The notes: a model not told the origin generated them from the letters alone. A DNA stretch of 64,000 nt from Ashinkailepas kermadecensis (GCA_034440615.1 JAOTOM010003961.1:62001-126000); one strand, 5' to 3'; shown: positions 47,251 through 58,047, numbered from the stretch's first letter. A program made the numbers and translations.

Positions 47251-47418
47251 AGACGAGTGGTCTAGGGGTAAGATGTTCGTCTCACAATCGAAAGGTTGTG
47301 GGTTCGAGTCTCACCTGTCGCTACTCTTCACCCGCGACCAATCGGCGTGAGAGATCGGCGACGCTACATGACTCAACGGTTGACGTGTCGTAAAACCAAT
47401 AACCAACCAACCAAACGT
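47251..47418 (+). mobile_element. tRNA-Val-like SINE, family B, full head
   Basis: The head has an A box (TGGTCTAGGGGTAAGATG), an anticodon loop CTCACAA (anticodon CAC, Val) and a B box GGTTCGAGTCTC. The acceptor stem does not pair fully, so this is not a functional tRNA gene. The body ends GACGCTACATGACTCAACGG..GTCGACGTGTCG-like and an (ACCAA)n tail, which resembles the I-type LINE tail. It abuts the reverse-strand LINE at 47419. Confidence 0.88.
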
Positions 47419-49500
47419 CGAGGGAGGCCAGGACGTGTTCCAACTCGGTAGCGACACTTTGGATGCGAGTTTTGTTTCCGGTGACCAAAATGTGTGTGTC
47501 ATCTGCATACTGAACGACTACTGCGCCTTCAGCGACCAGACTAAGGTCGTTGGCGAGGACGCAGAAGAGCAAAGGGCCGAGAGATGAGCCTTAAAAACTC
47601 CGATGTTGTTTGGAAGTGGAACAGATCTTAAGCTGCGACCCAGACTGTCAGTGAGGCTGACACTCTGGGTATGGTCCTTCAGATAGGCCGAAAACCATGA
47701 AGTGTTAACGTAGTGCTGGCTTAATTTGGTCAAAAGTTTTGAATGGTCTATCACATCAAAGCATTTGCTCAAGTCCAGGAGGCAAAGGAGGGACATCTCA
47801 CCACGATCATTGGCCGATAGGATCTGGTCGGATATGGATATCAGCGCGGTCTCCGTTGAGGGACGGGGGCGGAAACCATGCTGGGTAGGAGAGAGGAGAT
47901 GGTTGTTGGATAGGTAGGCGTAGAGCTGCTGGTGGACAGCACGCTCCACAATTTTGGCAATGACCGGGACAATAGAGATGGGCCGGTAGTTGGATGGGCT
48001 GGTAGGGTCACCGGATTTAAAGATGGGGTAAACTATGGAGTGTTTCCAGGAGATGGGACGTCGGCAGTGGTGAGGCTGGAGTTGATCAAATGCAGAAGCA
48101 CACCGCCAATGACGTCAAAACTCAGCCGGATCATACCCACGGTGATGCCGTCCTCCCCGCAGGCGGAAGAGCTGTTCATGCCGAACACGATGGCGCGCAG
48201 TTCGGAGAGGGACAGTGGTACCAGGCAGAATGCACAAGCACCCACTCGCTGCAAACGACAGGCCAGGCTCGGGGAGGTATCCTGACCAACAACCTCGCCA
48301 GCAATGCGTGGTCCCACGCCAACAAAATAATTGTTTAGCTGGTCAGGCGTAGCGTCAGGCGCTTTACGACGGCGCTTGGCATCGCCGACGGTGGACCGAA
48401 TGCAACGCCATATGCCCCCTCGTCCGCTCTCCTGGATACGCCTCCGCACATCGACAAGGGTGTCGCGTCGAATGGCAGATCGCACCTGTCTGTTGAGCTC
48501 GCTGTAAACAGCAGAACCGTGACCTGAGTAACGCAGCGCCTCCCGGCGGCGGGCCATGGTATCTGGCTCTGCCAGACAACGCTGGGGCGCTTGGGCTTCG
48601 GATGCGCAACGTCCTAACTGGAGCGTGTCGGTCAAAAATTGGTAAAAAGCGACACAGGAAAGCATTCCACTTCAACGTGACCGTCTGTGAATAAACACTC
48701 CCCACCAATCCACACACATCAGGTCACGATACAAAGCAGTTTGGTTGATCCGGCGCAAGCTACGAGATTGTACGGTGCGACGCGCCGGACGACAGCGGGG
48801 AACATCGATAAAAGCGCGAACAAACTTGTGTAGGCTAAAATGGCAAAATCGCGAACCACAGCGTGTGACAAGAAGACGACAATTTGCCATAAAACATCCA
48901 GTAGAGAACCGCTTGAATAAGAAGGTGTCGTTACAAATTGATACAGCGAGTATTCAGACCAAACAAAATTCAACATATTTTTCGCAGGGTCACCATCAGG
49001 CTTTGTAAGATCGCAATTTAGGTCGCCGCAGATAATCACTTTACACGAAGGGTGATCAATGCATTGCCGTCCGTACTGGGACTCTAGATCAGAGAAGTCC
49101 GCCTTTATGTCTGCACCATTGCGCCGGGGAGGGCGGTAGACTGTACCGAGAATAAACCTCCGCTTTCCATCCGGCTTCACCACGGTTAACAATGACTCGA
49201 GCTTGCTGTTGGGCCGAGGTTGCACAGTCACTTTGAGCGGTGTCGCGCTTATACCGTCCCTGACGGCCACGGCCACACCACCGAAGCCACGATTGTCCGG
49301 CCGGTCCGCACGGTAGAGATGATGCCTGGCAAAACCAGCAGACGGTTTGGTGTGGCAGGCTTAAGCCAGGTCTCGTTAAGTGTCATGATATCATACTTGA
49401 GTTGACTGAGCTCGAGAGACAATTCGAGCAATTTCGGTTTCAGACTCTGGATGTGTATGTGGCCAATCAGTAGAACAGACTTGCCTCTCGCACGACAATC
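47419..49500 (-). pseudogene. LINE ORF2 of a CR1/L2-related clade, reverse strand, broken
   Basis: From 49440 down: endonuclease start (LNETWLKPATPNRLL), RDGISATPLKV, FILGTVYRPPRRNGAD, VIICGDLNCDL; then a linker, SACGEDGITVGMIR near 48160, RT with QHGFRPRPSTETALI and LLDLSKCFDVIDHSKLL (about 47770), a slip near 47590, SSLGPLLFCVLANDL and the catalytic VQYADDTHILV (about 47500). The 3' end is cut by the SINE. Several frame slips (48040, 48690, 49250) make it inactive. No RNase H is seen. The clade assignment is from motif style only. Confidence 0.85.
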
Positions 49501-49574
49501 CCACCGATGCGCCCCCCTGCTCCCGCTGCGCCGGGCGCCGGGCGCGCGTCTGCCACGCCTGGTCCGGCGTGGGC

Positions 49575-50522
49575 GGACGCCCGGATCAGCAGTACCGCGT
49601 CCTCACGCCAGTACACTACAAGCTGGTGCCCCGTACACAAGGACGAATCCCAGTAGAAGCCTTGAGCTTCATCCTGCACCACAAATGAATAATTTTCAGC
49701 GAAATCGCACTGGACAATCGCTTCGCCCTCCTTGCCAGTAGCCTTTGCGTAGGTGAAGTGCTAACCTTGTTTGTTGGCCACAAAGTGGTGTCTGGTCAGC
49801 TTAACGGCTTGCTGGCTCAAATATATCATGCTTTCCTCTGGTCTACACTATTTCTACGAGTGCACATTGGTGCATGCTCATCCACTGTCTGTACCTAATC
49901 TCATTATCCATGTCATCTGGGGCTGAATCACTTTTACTCTCTTCTCCTGATTTGTCCGTGAGGATAATCCTTAGAAAGTTCATCACCCCGTCTTCACCCG
50001 GGCAGTCCTCACAGTTGTGCATCATACAATCACGGTTTTCCTTGCTACATACAGCGTGATTGAGGAGGTCACGGCCTTTGAGACCGGGAAGGCCGAGAGC
50101 GGATATGAACAGTTTCGGGTTTTGCTGATAAGTGCACACCCACACCGAATGCGTCCCACTGCTGCCTGCCAAGACGCAATGCTTCGGACGAAGGGCAGCA
50201 AAGGTTAAGAAGCCGGTGCGAGGGTTTTCAGGGTCCTCCTTGTATAGATCATATATCTCGCACAAGTTTCCCAAAACAAGTCTTTTTGAACTCTACTTTT
50301 GGTTCCATCAGCCTGTCACACCGTGACACAGTCGGTCTTTCCGAGACACATGCGGCTGATCTGGTCAGACTCATAAAATAGCTTTGCCTTCACCTTGTCT
50401 GCGTCCGACAACCTCAGAAATTGCCTTGCTTCACAGGCAGCACGGTCAGCCAGAGTGAGCAGTGAGCACTTGGCACCCAAACACGGTGCCACCCCTTGTT
50501 TGTGCCCTTCCTGATATTTCAT
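49575..50522 (-). pseudogene. Degraded member of an uncharacterised invertebrate protein family
   Basis: Read from 50522: ADRAACEARQFLRLSDADK, a TGA near 50328, a slip near 50280, GFLTFAALRPKHCVLAGSSG, THSVWVCTYQQNPKLF, CMMHNCEDCPGED, a stop near 49840, LTRHHFVANKQG, another stop, then CDFAENYSFVVQDEAQGF. I recognise LRPKxC, GTHxVxVC and DFAENYSFVVQDE from multi-copy hypothetical proteins of arthropods and cnidarians. I infer, without proof, that they belong to a mobile element. At least three stops and two slips show it is dead. It abuts the LINE at its 3' end. Confidence 0.7.
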
Positions 50523-51199
50523 TACATTCGCAGATTTAACTTTCGAGATGCAATAAATGGTTGTGCGAATGGTTTCTCGGTGATCATAATGTCATTGCTG
50601 TGTTTGGAATGCTTCTCTCTCCTTGTAATTCATAGCAAGGTATAACTTATAAATCGTCTACTACCATAATTTGTAGAAATTTTATCATTTCTGTTTAACC
50701 TTTGACATCACTTGTTCGAATACTTCTGCGACACAACACTCAGACTCAGATAACCAACATTTTCATCCCAGCACGTGTCTTGATCGTGAACAGGCTTATA
50801 TTTCAGTGATGTACCGTTCTAGAGACATATTAAAACAGGAAATGGTGCACTAGCGCAAAAATATCCATGCATGCCTAATTTAGAGCGGATATGTAGAGTT
50901 TTAGGGGCAAAATCCTGTTTTTTTTATTACTTGCTCCGAAAGATGAAATATCAAACTTCAGTTTTGCACTTTTTTAAGATCGCATTGTGACTATTCCAAA
51001 AGTTAAAGTAGGTCGTGTGACCTTAGGTCACGATGTCACGTTTCAAATAGCCCGTAAAGGATAATTCCGAAAGAGTCGAAAGATGCAGTGGATTATTGAG
51101 TTCACCGATATATACGTTTGCACAATTCGGATTGTTCTTTATTGAGTTAAACACCTTAAAAGACACCCTTGTTAGGTGGCCTATCACAATTTTTCTCTC

Positions 51200-52465
51200 G
51201 AAATAAAATTTAATCATATTTCTTGCTGGGGTGGCTTTATGAACCAGGCTTTATTGCTAAGCAGAGCTTGTTGCGTGAACGCCGGCCCCACCACCCGATC
51301 CATGAACTCCAGTTCAACGGCAGAATTTAGACCGAAAGATTAACGTGCCGTCAATGCACCGACACGGCCGCCCGGTACCTCGTCCCCAGCCTTATCGGGC
51401 CAGCTGCCAACTGACCCTCCCAGCCGGGAGCTAAATGCGAGCGCGTTAACACGCGCCCTGGAGGGCCTCTGAGAATTACGCGCACTGGAGGGGGGCGGAT
51501 TCCGCCCCCCCCCCCCTAAGATCTCGGCTCATAGTAAAGCTGGAGGAACGAAATTCGCAGGGTGGATGGGCACGCTAGTGAACTCTATTGTGTGCAATTT
51601 TCGTGACCTTAGGTCAATATCTTCAAGGTCAAATGAGGTCAGATTGGCAAAATTTTCCGGTTTTGCGTGGCATGGCTTGTCATCGTTATGGATCGCTGTG
51701 ATTGTGTTTAAATGCTCAAAAATGGGCATCAATGATGTTTTGGATATCACTAATGATGCAATGCAGATGCTAGACCCAACATTTGACCTCAGGTCACCTA
51801 TATAGCACCACTTTATCAGGTCAGTTACCTGTTCCAGTTACCGGAACCGGCCGCCCGCCCGACTGCTCCGTCGGGCAGTTCGGAGCAATCGGCTTCGTGA
51901 AGAAGGGAGTGAAGTACATGAATAAAGTATGGAAACGCAATGACAAACAGTACAAATGACAACCAGTAGTGCATTTATGGCAACATTCCAGTTGATCAAG
52001 TTTGGTTCCATTAACCTGTCATGAACTTGACCTGACTTGACCTTGGTGACCTAACATGACATTGAAGCTATATAGCATATCAATATGCATCAAACAAGTC
52101 GTTAGTGTTGCCTAGAACACTTCCCTTTTGTCAGTATACTGGAAGCGCATCAGCGCCGATGTTTGTGGTCTGGCGCTAAAACATTTTTTGACTTTAGCGG
52201 CCCCTAACTTGAAAATTTTCGGCCGATTTCCATTTTTCCTGCTTTAAACGACGCGCCGTTGATTTTTAAGCAGGTATACCGAAAATCGCGTATATCGACC
52301 GGTAAAATCTGCTGTTATTTGCGAAAAATCGGAGGGGTGGGCGGATTTCGCCCCCCCTCCCCCCCCCCTCCAGTGCGCGTGTTAAGCGACTCGGACCCTG
52401 CGTTGCCAGGACAGGGGGGACCAGTGCAGGCCAGTGCTCTAACCAACTGAGCTGCCGGGGCGGCA
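51200..52465 (-). mobile_element. tRNA-derived SINE, family A, split by a TTAA element
   Basis: 51224-51449 and 52382-52465 together align with the complete SINE at 3440-3776 over its whole length. The head (A box TAGCTCAGTTGGTTAGAG) is on the right, so the element is on the - strand. The break is at AGCGCG/TTAA/GCGAC, where the uninterrupted copy reads AGCGCGCGAAGCGCC. Confidence 0.92.
51446..52385. mobile_element. TTAA-flanked non-autonomous element, 932 bp, piggyBac-like
   Basis: TTAA at 51446-51449 and 52382-52385 bounds an insert starting CACGCGCCCTGGAGGG; its end in reverse complement is CACGCGCACTGGAGGG (15 of 16 identical). A second copy of the end motif lies just inside (51478, ACGCGCACTGGAGGGG) with GGCGGATTCCGCC next to it, also mirrored on the right. 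TTAA duplication is the hallmark of piggyBac elements, although their ends usually start CCC. There is no transposase frame. Confidence 0.85.
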
Positions 52466-52660
52466 AATGCCTCAGTCTGTAACTCCTTGACCATTGATCT
52501 GTTATTTCTAAGAAGTGCACAGCTGGATTGGGTGCATCAGATAACCCCACGCAATTATTTTCATCAAAATATAAAATATTGGGTGTTATTTTGGTCCTTT
52601 CACTTGTCGATTTGGCGTTGAATGGGCTAGCAGGTTTCTTGGAGACACCTCGCAATATAT

Positions 52661-54789
52661 TTTTTCGCACTTCGCGGACAGGGCAGGAGCGGTTCCAGAA
52701 CAAACAAATAAACAAACATGTTCTTAAAATGAGTATACAAGTACCTCAAATAACCGTCAAGCCGTTGTTGCATGGATGCATTACATGCAATCAGCATTTT
52801 TTCCCCCGCTAAATGGCGGAAATACGACATAACGACGAGGGATCGACGTAGATGCACGGCTTTTCCTTGCAAATACGATCAGAAAAAAGCATCTTTTGCA
52901 CCATATGCGTCCCACCATGCAGCCTGGATCCGCGCATTGCAATAATGCTCTACCAGAGTGAACAAGAACCATTTCAAGCAGTTCCTAATCGTGTATTCAC
53001 CATATTCGGCCGAAATGAGTCCAGTTTTGCTTTCCCTATTTTGGCGTAACTCCTGTATTTTCATGTTCCTTGCAACGCACATGACAATTTAAGTGTATTT
53101 TCTCCAAAGCCGTGAGGTGATCTATTGTGAATAACGCGAGAAAATTAAGAATGCGCGAAGAAAATGGATTTCCTAGCTATTATGCCTGAATAATATATCC
53201 CTGGATTCGAATGCAAAGTATCGCCCATTCCATTTTGCTGTATGTTCACTAAACTGAACTGTATGCATTCAAACTTATGCGCCACCGCTTGTTACGATGC
53301 CCGGCCCAAGGCGTCGGTGAGCCGCACCCCTCATGGTCAAAGTTCAGAGTTCCGGCATTGGGGGACCGTCCAGATGCTGATAACTGATCAGCAGCGACGT
53401 CCCGATACATTCCCCAGCATCCCACGGCAGTCTTTACCCCCGCTCCCCAGAGTAAGGTGGCGCCGCTCCGACCGGGAAAGACCCTCCCCCACGCCTTTGG
53501 AACGAATTTTCCAGCCAAAGGCGCTCTTTTCGGAGGAAAAGGTGCCCCCTCAGTATTCTCAAGCGCAGCTCCTGCACCCGCTCAACAAATTTTCCCACCG
53601 AAGGCTGAGGAAATGTATTCGTCCCCTGGAAGAACTGGATAATATTTCAGAATCCACACCTGAAGAAACCACCAGACCACATTTGGCAGCACATTTGCGA
53701 GATGTCATGCGACAATAACCAACGAACTTTATTTCGTATTTTGGACGTTATGATCCTTGGACGTTGTGAACTTTAGACGTGGACGTTATGAACTGGATGT
53801 TGTGGTATAGCCCCGGTGCCGGCTGGGGTGGAGTGGAGGCCGATTGTGACTTCATTTGACCCTGAAGACATTGACCTGGGGTCATGAAATGTATACTGCA
53901 GCAAGTTCACTACAGCCGTAATTCCTCAAAATTGTGCGCTTCTAGTTTCAGATCTCTTCAGGCATGTTGACCTGGGATCTTCTGCACTTTCTACGGTAGC
54001 GTTGCTTGCACTCGAAACGTCACGGAATGTGGTGCGTACGGAATCGGGCTGTTGAAATAAACAACTTGAACTGAATATGGATGCAATGTTTCATGGGGTC
54101 ACAAACCCTCGCTGTGAGGTAGGTGTATGACCACTTTGGTTCGAAGATACCAAAAGTTGAATGCCTGCAGAAAGTGAGAGGTCTTACCGCGGGGCAGCGT
54201 GAAGCTATCATGGAACCATCTCAGTGGCTCCAGTTCATCAGAATCCCTTTCAATTGTTTCTGGGGCATGAGCGGATACAGGGGGCGCTGGGAGCATGTGG
54301 TCCCAGTGTCCCCTCAGGTTTTCGGCCAGAGTTGCGCATTGAAAGAAGTCTGACCTTTAGTGCGCCCGAATGCCCCCTGATTTTTTTTTCAGCCAGAAGC
54401 GCACTTCCACAGACAAAGTTACACGATGACAATTCCAGATGGTCCAATTGGGCATTCATTGCATGAGCAGGCTTTAATTGAGTCCCATCCTTACTTTCAT
54501 GGACAAATATTATTACATCAAGCAACTCATATGATAGTGTAAAGTAATATAAAGTGCAACACTAACCAACCACCCTGACCGCTAACGACTGTGTGATCGG
54601 GTTAAAAGTGTATCGGCGCCGATATTCAAACTCACCACCATCTGTACTGAAAGCGGACGCCATCACCAACTGCGCCAATCGCCGACATGGCGCGGGCCGA
54701 ATACGCGATGTAGAGCATGCCGACTGAGGAGATGTATATTTCCTCGACGATCTCCGATGAAGTTACGCATGTTCTTTAAACACCACCTA
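52661..54789. other. No gene confirmed; one 158-codon frame
   Basis: The longest frame (53242-53718, +) has no recognisable domain. Part of its DNA (53500-53600) resembles the degenerate 20 bp GC-rich repeats seen at 910-1480 and 43370-43640, as does 54290-54420. TGACCT half-sites occur at 53860-53970. Nothing else is supported. Confidence 0.4.
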
Positions 54790-55115
54790 AAAATGAATAA
54801 TCACATCATGAACATTAGAAAAAGAAATTCAAAGAAATCAGGAATTACCTTAAACTGCAAATTTACCTTTATCAGCACTACCTCAATGTTGTTCACAAAT
54901 ATGATAAGTGAAATGGATCTAGAATGACCCCTCAGTGTTAGCCCTTCACTCAGAACATTCTTCAAGTCCATTTTACATTTATTTAGTGTTGCTTTTGTTA
55001 CCTCTTCATTGAGCATGCTTTCATTGGTAAATTTGTAGTTTAGGATAAATGTTTGATTATTAGAATTTCTTTTTCCAATGTAAAGTTTATGGATGTGTTT
55101 AACATGATGCGACCA
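54790..55115. repeat. Repeat X fragment
   Basis: It contains TTAACATGATGCGACCACTC and TAAATTTGTAGTTTAGGAT blocks seen in other X copies. It is non-coding and joins directly to a CR1 3' end. Confidence 0.5.
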
Positions 55116-55603
55116 CTCATTAAGTCACAAAGCCACAAAGTGTTGATACTTAATAAGAGCTACAAGGGCCCATCCAGTAAGGCGAGGTCTGTAATGGGAG
55201 GATACCATATGCCTGGACAAAAAACACTCATCACCCCAATCAATACCACATCCAAAGTTGTAAAGAAACCATCCAACATCCCACACACCCATGAATACCT
55301 ATCTACCTTACCTATCCAGCCCTATTCACTTTATCCAGCATTGCACACTTGTGGATTAAGTACCCTACCAATATCTCCAAACTCTGTCCATACCTGTCTA
55401 AAGTGACCTGCACCATGCACACCCACTTAACACAAATATCAACCCTTCCACCACCAAATATAACTCAAAAACAAGATTTTTTTATTGTCCGCCCTATTTT
55501 CCAATGCATTCAATGAGTACTCCCCACATCAGCAGGCAGCCTATTCCATTAATCAACCACCTTTTGACTGAAGACCTGTTGTACCTGAACTGTCCTACAC
55601 CTT

Positions 55604-56081
55604 GATTTGTGGGCTTTCTTTACCTTTCGGCCGACACATACTGCCAAGGTTAGTGATTTGTAAAGAGGTGTGCAGTGACATCACAGGAGTCAGGGAAGTG
55701 ACGTCACAGGAGTCAGGGAAGTGACGTCACAGGAGTCAGGGAAGTGACGTCACAGGAGTCGGGTGTCGATGTGTTAGGTTAGGTTAGGTTAGGTTGGGTT
55801 GGGTTGGGTTGGGTTGGGTTGGGTTGGGTTGGGTTGGGTTGGGTTGGGTTGGGTTAGGTTAGGTTAGGTTAGGTTAGGTTAGGTTAGGTTAGGTTAGGTT
55901 AGGTTAGGTTAGGTTAGGTTAAGTTGGGTTAGGTTAGGTTAGGTTATGTTAGTGCCCGTCATCAACACCCGACTCCTGTGACGTCACTTCCCTGACTCCT
56001 GTGACGTCACTGTACACCTCTTTACAAATCACCAACCTTGGCAGTATATGTCGGCCGAAAGGTAAAGATTACCGATTTGTG
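55604..56081. mobile_element. Inverted-repeat transposon carrying a TTAGG array, with 8 bp duplication
   Basis: GATTTGTG at 55604-55611 and 56074-56081 flanks an insert of 462 bp. The ends pair: GGCTTTCTTTACCTTTCGGC on the left and, in reverse complement, GGTAATCTTTACCTTTCGGC on the right, continuing through CGACAYATACTGCCAAGGTT for over 100 bases. Each arm contains tandem 23 bp units GTGACGTCACAGGAGTCAGG plus GAA (four left, two right). The loop is a TTAGG/TTGGG array. The CR1 sequence resumes exactly after the duplication. There is no coding capacity. Confidence 0.92.
55774..55948 (+). repeat. Telomere-type array, about 35 pentamers (TTAGG with a TTGGG block)
   Basis: In order: 4 TTAGG (55774-55793), 12 TTGGG (55794-55853), 13 TTAGG (55854-55918), TTAAG, TTGGG, 3 TTAGG, then TTATG. 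Homogeneous blocks of one variant suggest local amplification. TTAGG is the arthropod telomere repeat; here the array is the core of a mobile element and is not terminal. Confidence 0.95.
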
Positions 56082-56117
56082 TTACCTAAATTGATCACCA
56101 CTATGTGATACTCCATT

Positions 56118-57305
56118 AATTTCTGTACAAATGCATACTTTTAGTTGGCAGGCAAGATAAGACCCAAAAAGGGGCTTGCAGTTGGGAGATTATAAGGGGC
56201 CTGAAGAGGGGCTTGAAGTTACAGCATAAAAAGTAATGTTCAAAGTTAGAAAAAACTAACATAACCTAGCCTAACCTAGCCTAGCCTTCCATGCAATACA
56301 AATTATTTTGAAAAAATGGAAAATTTGCAAACAATTTTTGTCCTAAAAAAATTGAATGACAAAATACAACCTAAACTAACCTAGCTTGACCTGTTATTGA
56401 AGGTAAAAATTATATTTGGGGAAAAAATGTCCACCAAAAAATTTCAATTTTTTCCACCTTAAGACAAAAGCCTAACCAAACCTAACCCCTTTGTTTGCTT
56501 CATGGAGGTAAGAAATGTGTAAAACTTGTTTCATTGATACTTTAACCCGCGCCGTCTCGGGGGGTTGATGCACGCCCCCTCCCCCTAAGGCTTTCCGCGG
56601 ATAGTGAAAGAACGGCGCGTGACAGGGCGCCGAAATTTGGCATACCTTTTCCCACATCAATTTAGCATGTTGTGTCAAAATTTTGAGGTCAGGTCATGTA
56701 GGGTCAACGAGTTAGTCACGGTCAAGTGAGGTTACCTCCAGAAAAGTTCAACCAGTTGTCACGCCTTAACGGATAAAGATATTGTAATGAAACTTTTAAC
56801 GTTTGCTTATCTTTAGGGACGAAACAAAATGCACCAGAGGAATTTCCGATTTTTCCGTTTTTGTTGACTTCAAGTTGACTTCGAACAACGTTTTTTTTGT
56901 CCACCCTACCCATAAAAAAATGAAATTAAAGAAAATTGAACTCAAAATTTTGAAATGAAAAAAAAATACAAATACAAATCTGATGTTTGGGTGGGCAAAA
57001 ATTTTAGGGCCATGGTCGATTTCATCATTTAAAAAATCCAAAAAAATGAACTCCCCAGATCCAAAAACATGATGTAAGTCGTGAAAACCTAGGCCCCCTA
57101 GTGACGTCACTTTTGGGGGGATAAAATTCGGGGGTGGTGTCTGGCCCTACTCGTCGAGTGCTTTCCGATGACACCTCTTTCGTTTCCGTGTGATGCTTAG
57201 TTTGGAGATTAGAGGGGGATTGTATCACCCCCCCCCTCCCTCCCGAGACGGGTGTGAGGATATGACTGGAAAGATGGGGAGGGTTAAACTGCAATAATAC
57301 CCTTT
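56118..57305. repeat. Repeat X, interrupted by a TTAA element
   Basis: 56118-56545 has X blocks (CTAACCTAGCC runs, CTTCATGGAGGTAAGAAATG, TAAAACTTGTTTCATTGATAC). X resumes at 57284 with TTAAACTGCAATAATACC. Other X copies read ACCACCTTAAAGCACAATAA without interruption, so the gap is an insertion. Confidence 0.75.
56542..57287. mobile_element. TTAA-flanked non-autonomous element, 738 bp
   Basis: TTAA at 56542-56545 and 57284-57287. The insert starts CCCGCGCCGTCTCGGGGGG; its reverse-complemented end starts CCCTCCCC and has ACCCGTCTCGGGAGGG about 35 bases in. Ends starting CCC and TTAA duplication fit piggyBac-like elements. Insertion happened at the TTAA of the X module. There is no transposase; frames inside show nothing recognisable. 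Confidence 0.78.
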
Positions 57306-57339
57306 ATTCCAGAGTATAACTTTTCAATTCATCTCATGC

Positions 57340-57600
57340 TGCTTCCAGTTGATGATTTACGTAAATGCTTGTGTGGCATTTTATCAAAAGCTTTCCAGAA
57401 GTCTAAATACACTACATGCATCTTGTTCCCATTGTAAACCTCCCTAGTTACATTATCCATGAATTCCAGAAGGTTAGTTAATCAAGATATCCCAGTTAAA
57501 TATCCATATTCAGTATCCCTAAAAATTGTATGCCAATCAAGATGGCACAGAGCATTCAACTTGACAATTTTTACACCATTTGTAAATTTATAACACAGCA
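57340..57600 (-). pseudogene. CR1-type reverse transcriptase fragment, reverse strand
   Basis: From about 57490 down the sequence encodes LLEFMDNVTREVYNGNK and VVYLDFWKAFDKMPHKHL, the RT segment LDFSKAFDKVPH of the CR1 at 36430. The part before it (57520-57560) matches the DTQHGFRK region at nucleotide level. It is short and decayed. Confidence 0.8.
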
Positions 57601-57679
57601 AATCCTAATGTATGTGTCATAAGATCCAGTGCAGTCCATTCAGTATTCATGAGCTATGTTCAGCAGTCATAGATCTTAG

Positions 57680-57880
57680 GAGAGTGTGGCAGATGGACTC
57701 AGCAATATACATATGTTGAAGCACCTACCTTTGCAAATGCTGACAGCATTTCTAGCCACATTGAACAGAGATGGGATGAGAGCTACTTTAATGGATTCTT
57801 GGGGGAGGGAGGGGGAAATCATAGCGGTCCCTGTACCCAAACCAAGAAGCAGTGGTTTATACTCTGAATTAGTTATTTTA
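57680..57880 (+). pseudogene. Possible LINE reverse transcriptase N-terminal fragment
   Basis: The frame reads ADGLSNIHMLKHLPLQML and later IIAVPVPKPRSSGLY. This resembles GPDAIHNDMLKHLPPSAI and IVIPILKPGTSGLE in I-type LINE copy 2 (about 25895 and 26020), with the same spacing. It is short and diverged, so it is a weak call. Confidence 0.5.
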
Positions 57881-58047
57881 ATTTTAAGGTGCTCCAACCA
57901 AATGGTCTAGACTCAATGCATGTGGTTTATACTAACTACAGTACTGGCTCATTGCCCTGATCTCTTCATCTGAGCCACAAATGAATGCTCTGGTACCTGA
58001 GATAATGTGATACACGGATGCTTATAAACTTTCTAAATGTGTTTCAG

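Larger units (their letters stand above)
50640..52660 (-). repeat. Repeat family Y, reverse copy, split by a SINE
   Basis: 50840-51200 is the reverse complement of about 46390-46690 (TAGAGCGGATATGTAGAG, TTCACCGATATATACG). 52466-52640 is the reverse complement of about 46195-46360 (CTCCTTGACCATTGATCTG, TTTCATCAAAATATAAA). The gap is the family A SINE. Confidence 0.82.
55116..56117 (-). mobile_element. CR1 3' end, reverse strand, split by an inverted-repeat element
   Basis: 55116-55420 matches the CR1 3' UTR; 55420-55611 matches the last coding part (reverse complement of about 39370-39540). After the insert the match continues at 56082-56117 (AAATTGATCACC...TATGTGATACTC, reverse complement of about 39347-39365). 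The right part is too short to go further. Confidence 0.85.

Noticed and set aside
47251..47330. A tRNA-Val gene (anticodon CAC)
   Set aside because: A and B boxes and an anticodon stem are visible, but the acceptor stem does not pair, and a SINE body with a LINE-like tail follows. A truncated copy at 41024 shows it is a dispersed SINE.
53242..53718. 158-codon forward frame as a host gene
   Set aside because: No recognised domain, low-complexity Pro/Arg/Ser content, and part of the DNA resembles degenerate GC-rich repeats. Not called as a gene.
54790..55016. Reverse frame of 71 codons (with KATLNKCKMDLKNVL) as a gene
   Set aside because: It resembles the RT segment around the GVPQGSVLGPLLF region only in outline (NNIEVV), lacks catalytic residues, and lies in repeat X. 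It could be a very decayed CR1 piece but is too weak to call.
55774..55948. A chromosome end (true telomere)
   Set aside because: The array is only 175 bp and sits inside an element with target duplications, with CR1 and host-gene sequence beyond it on both sides.
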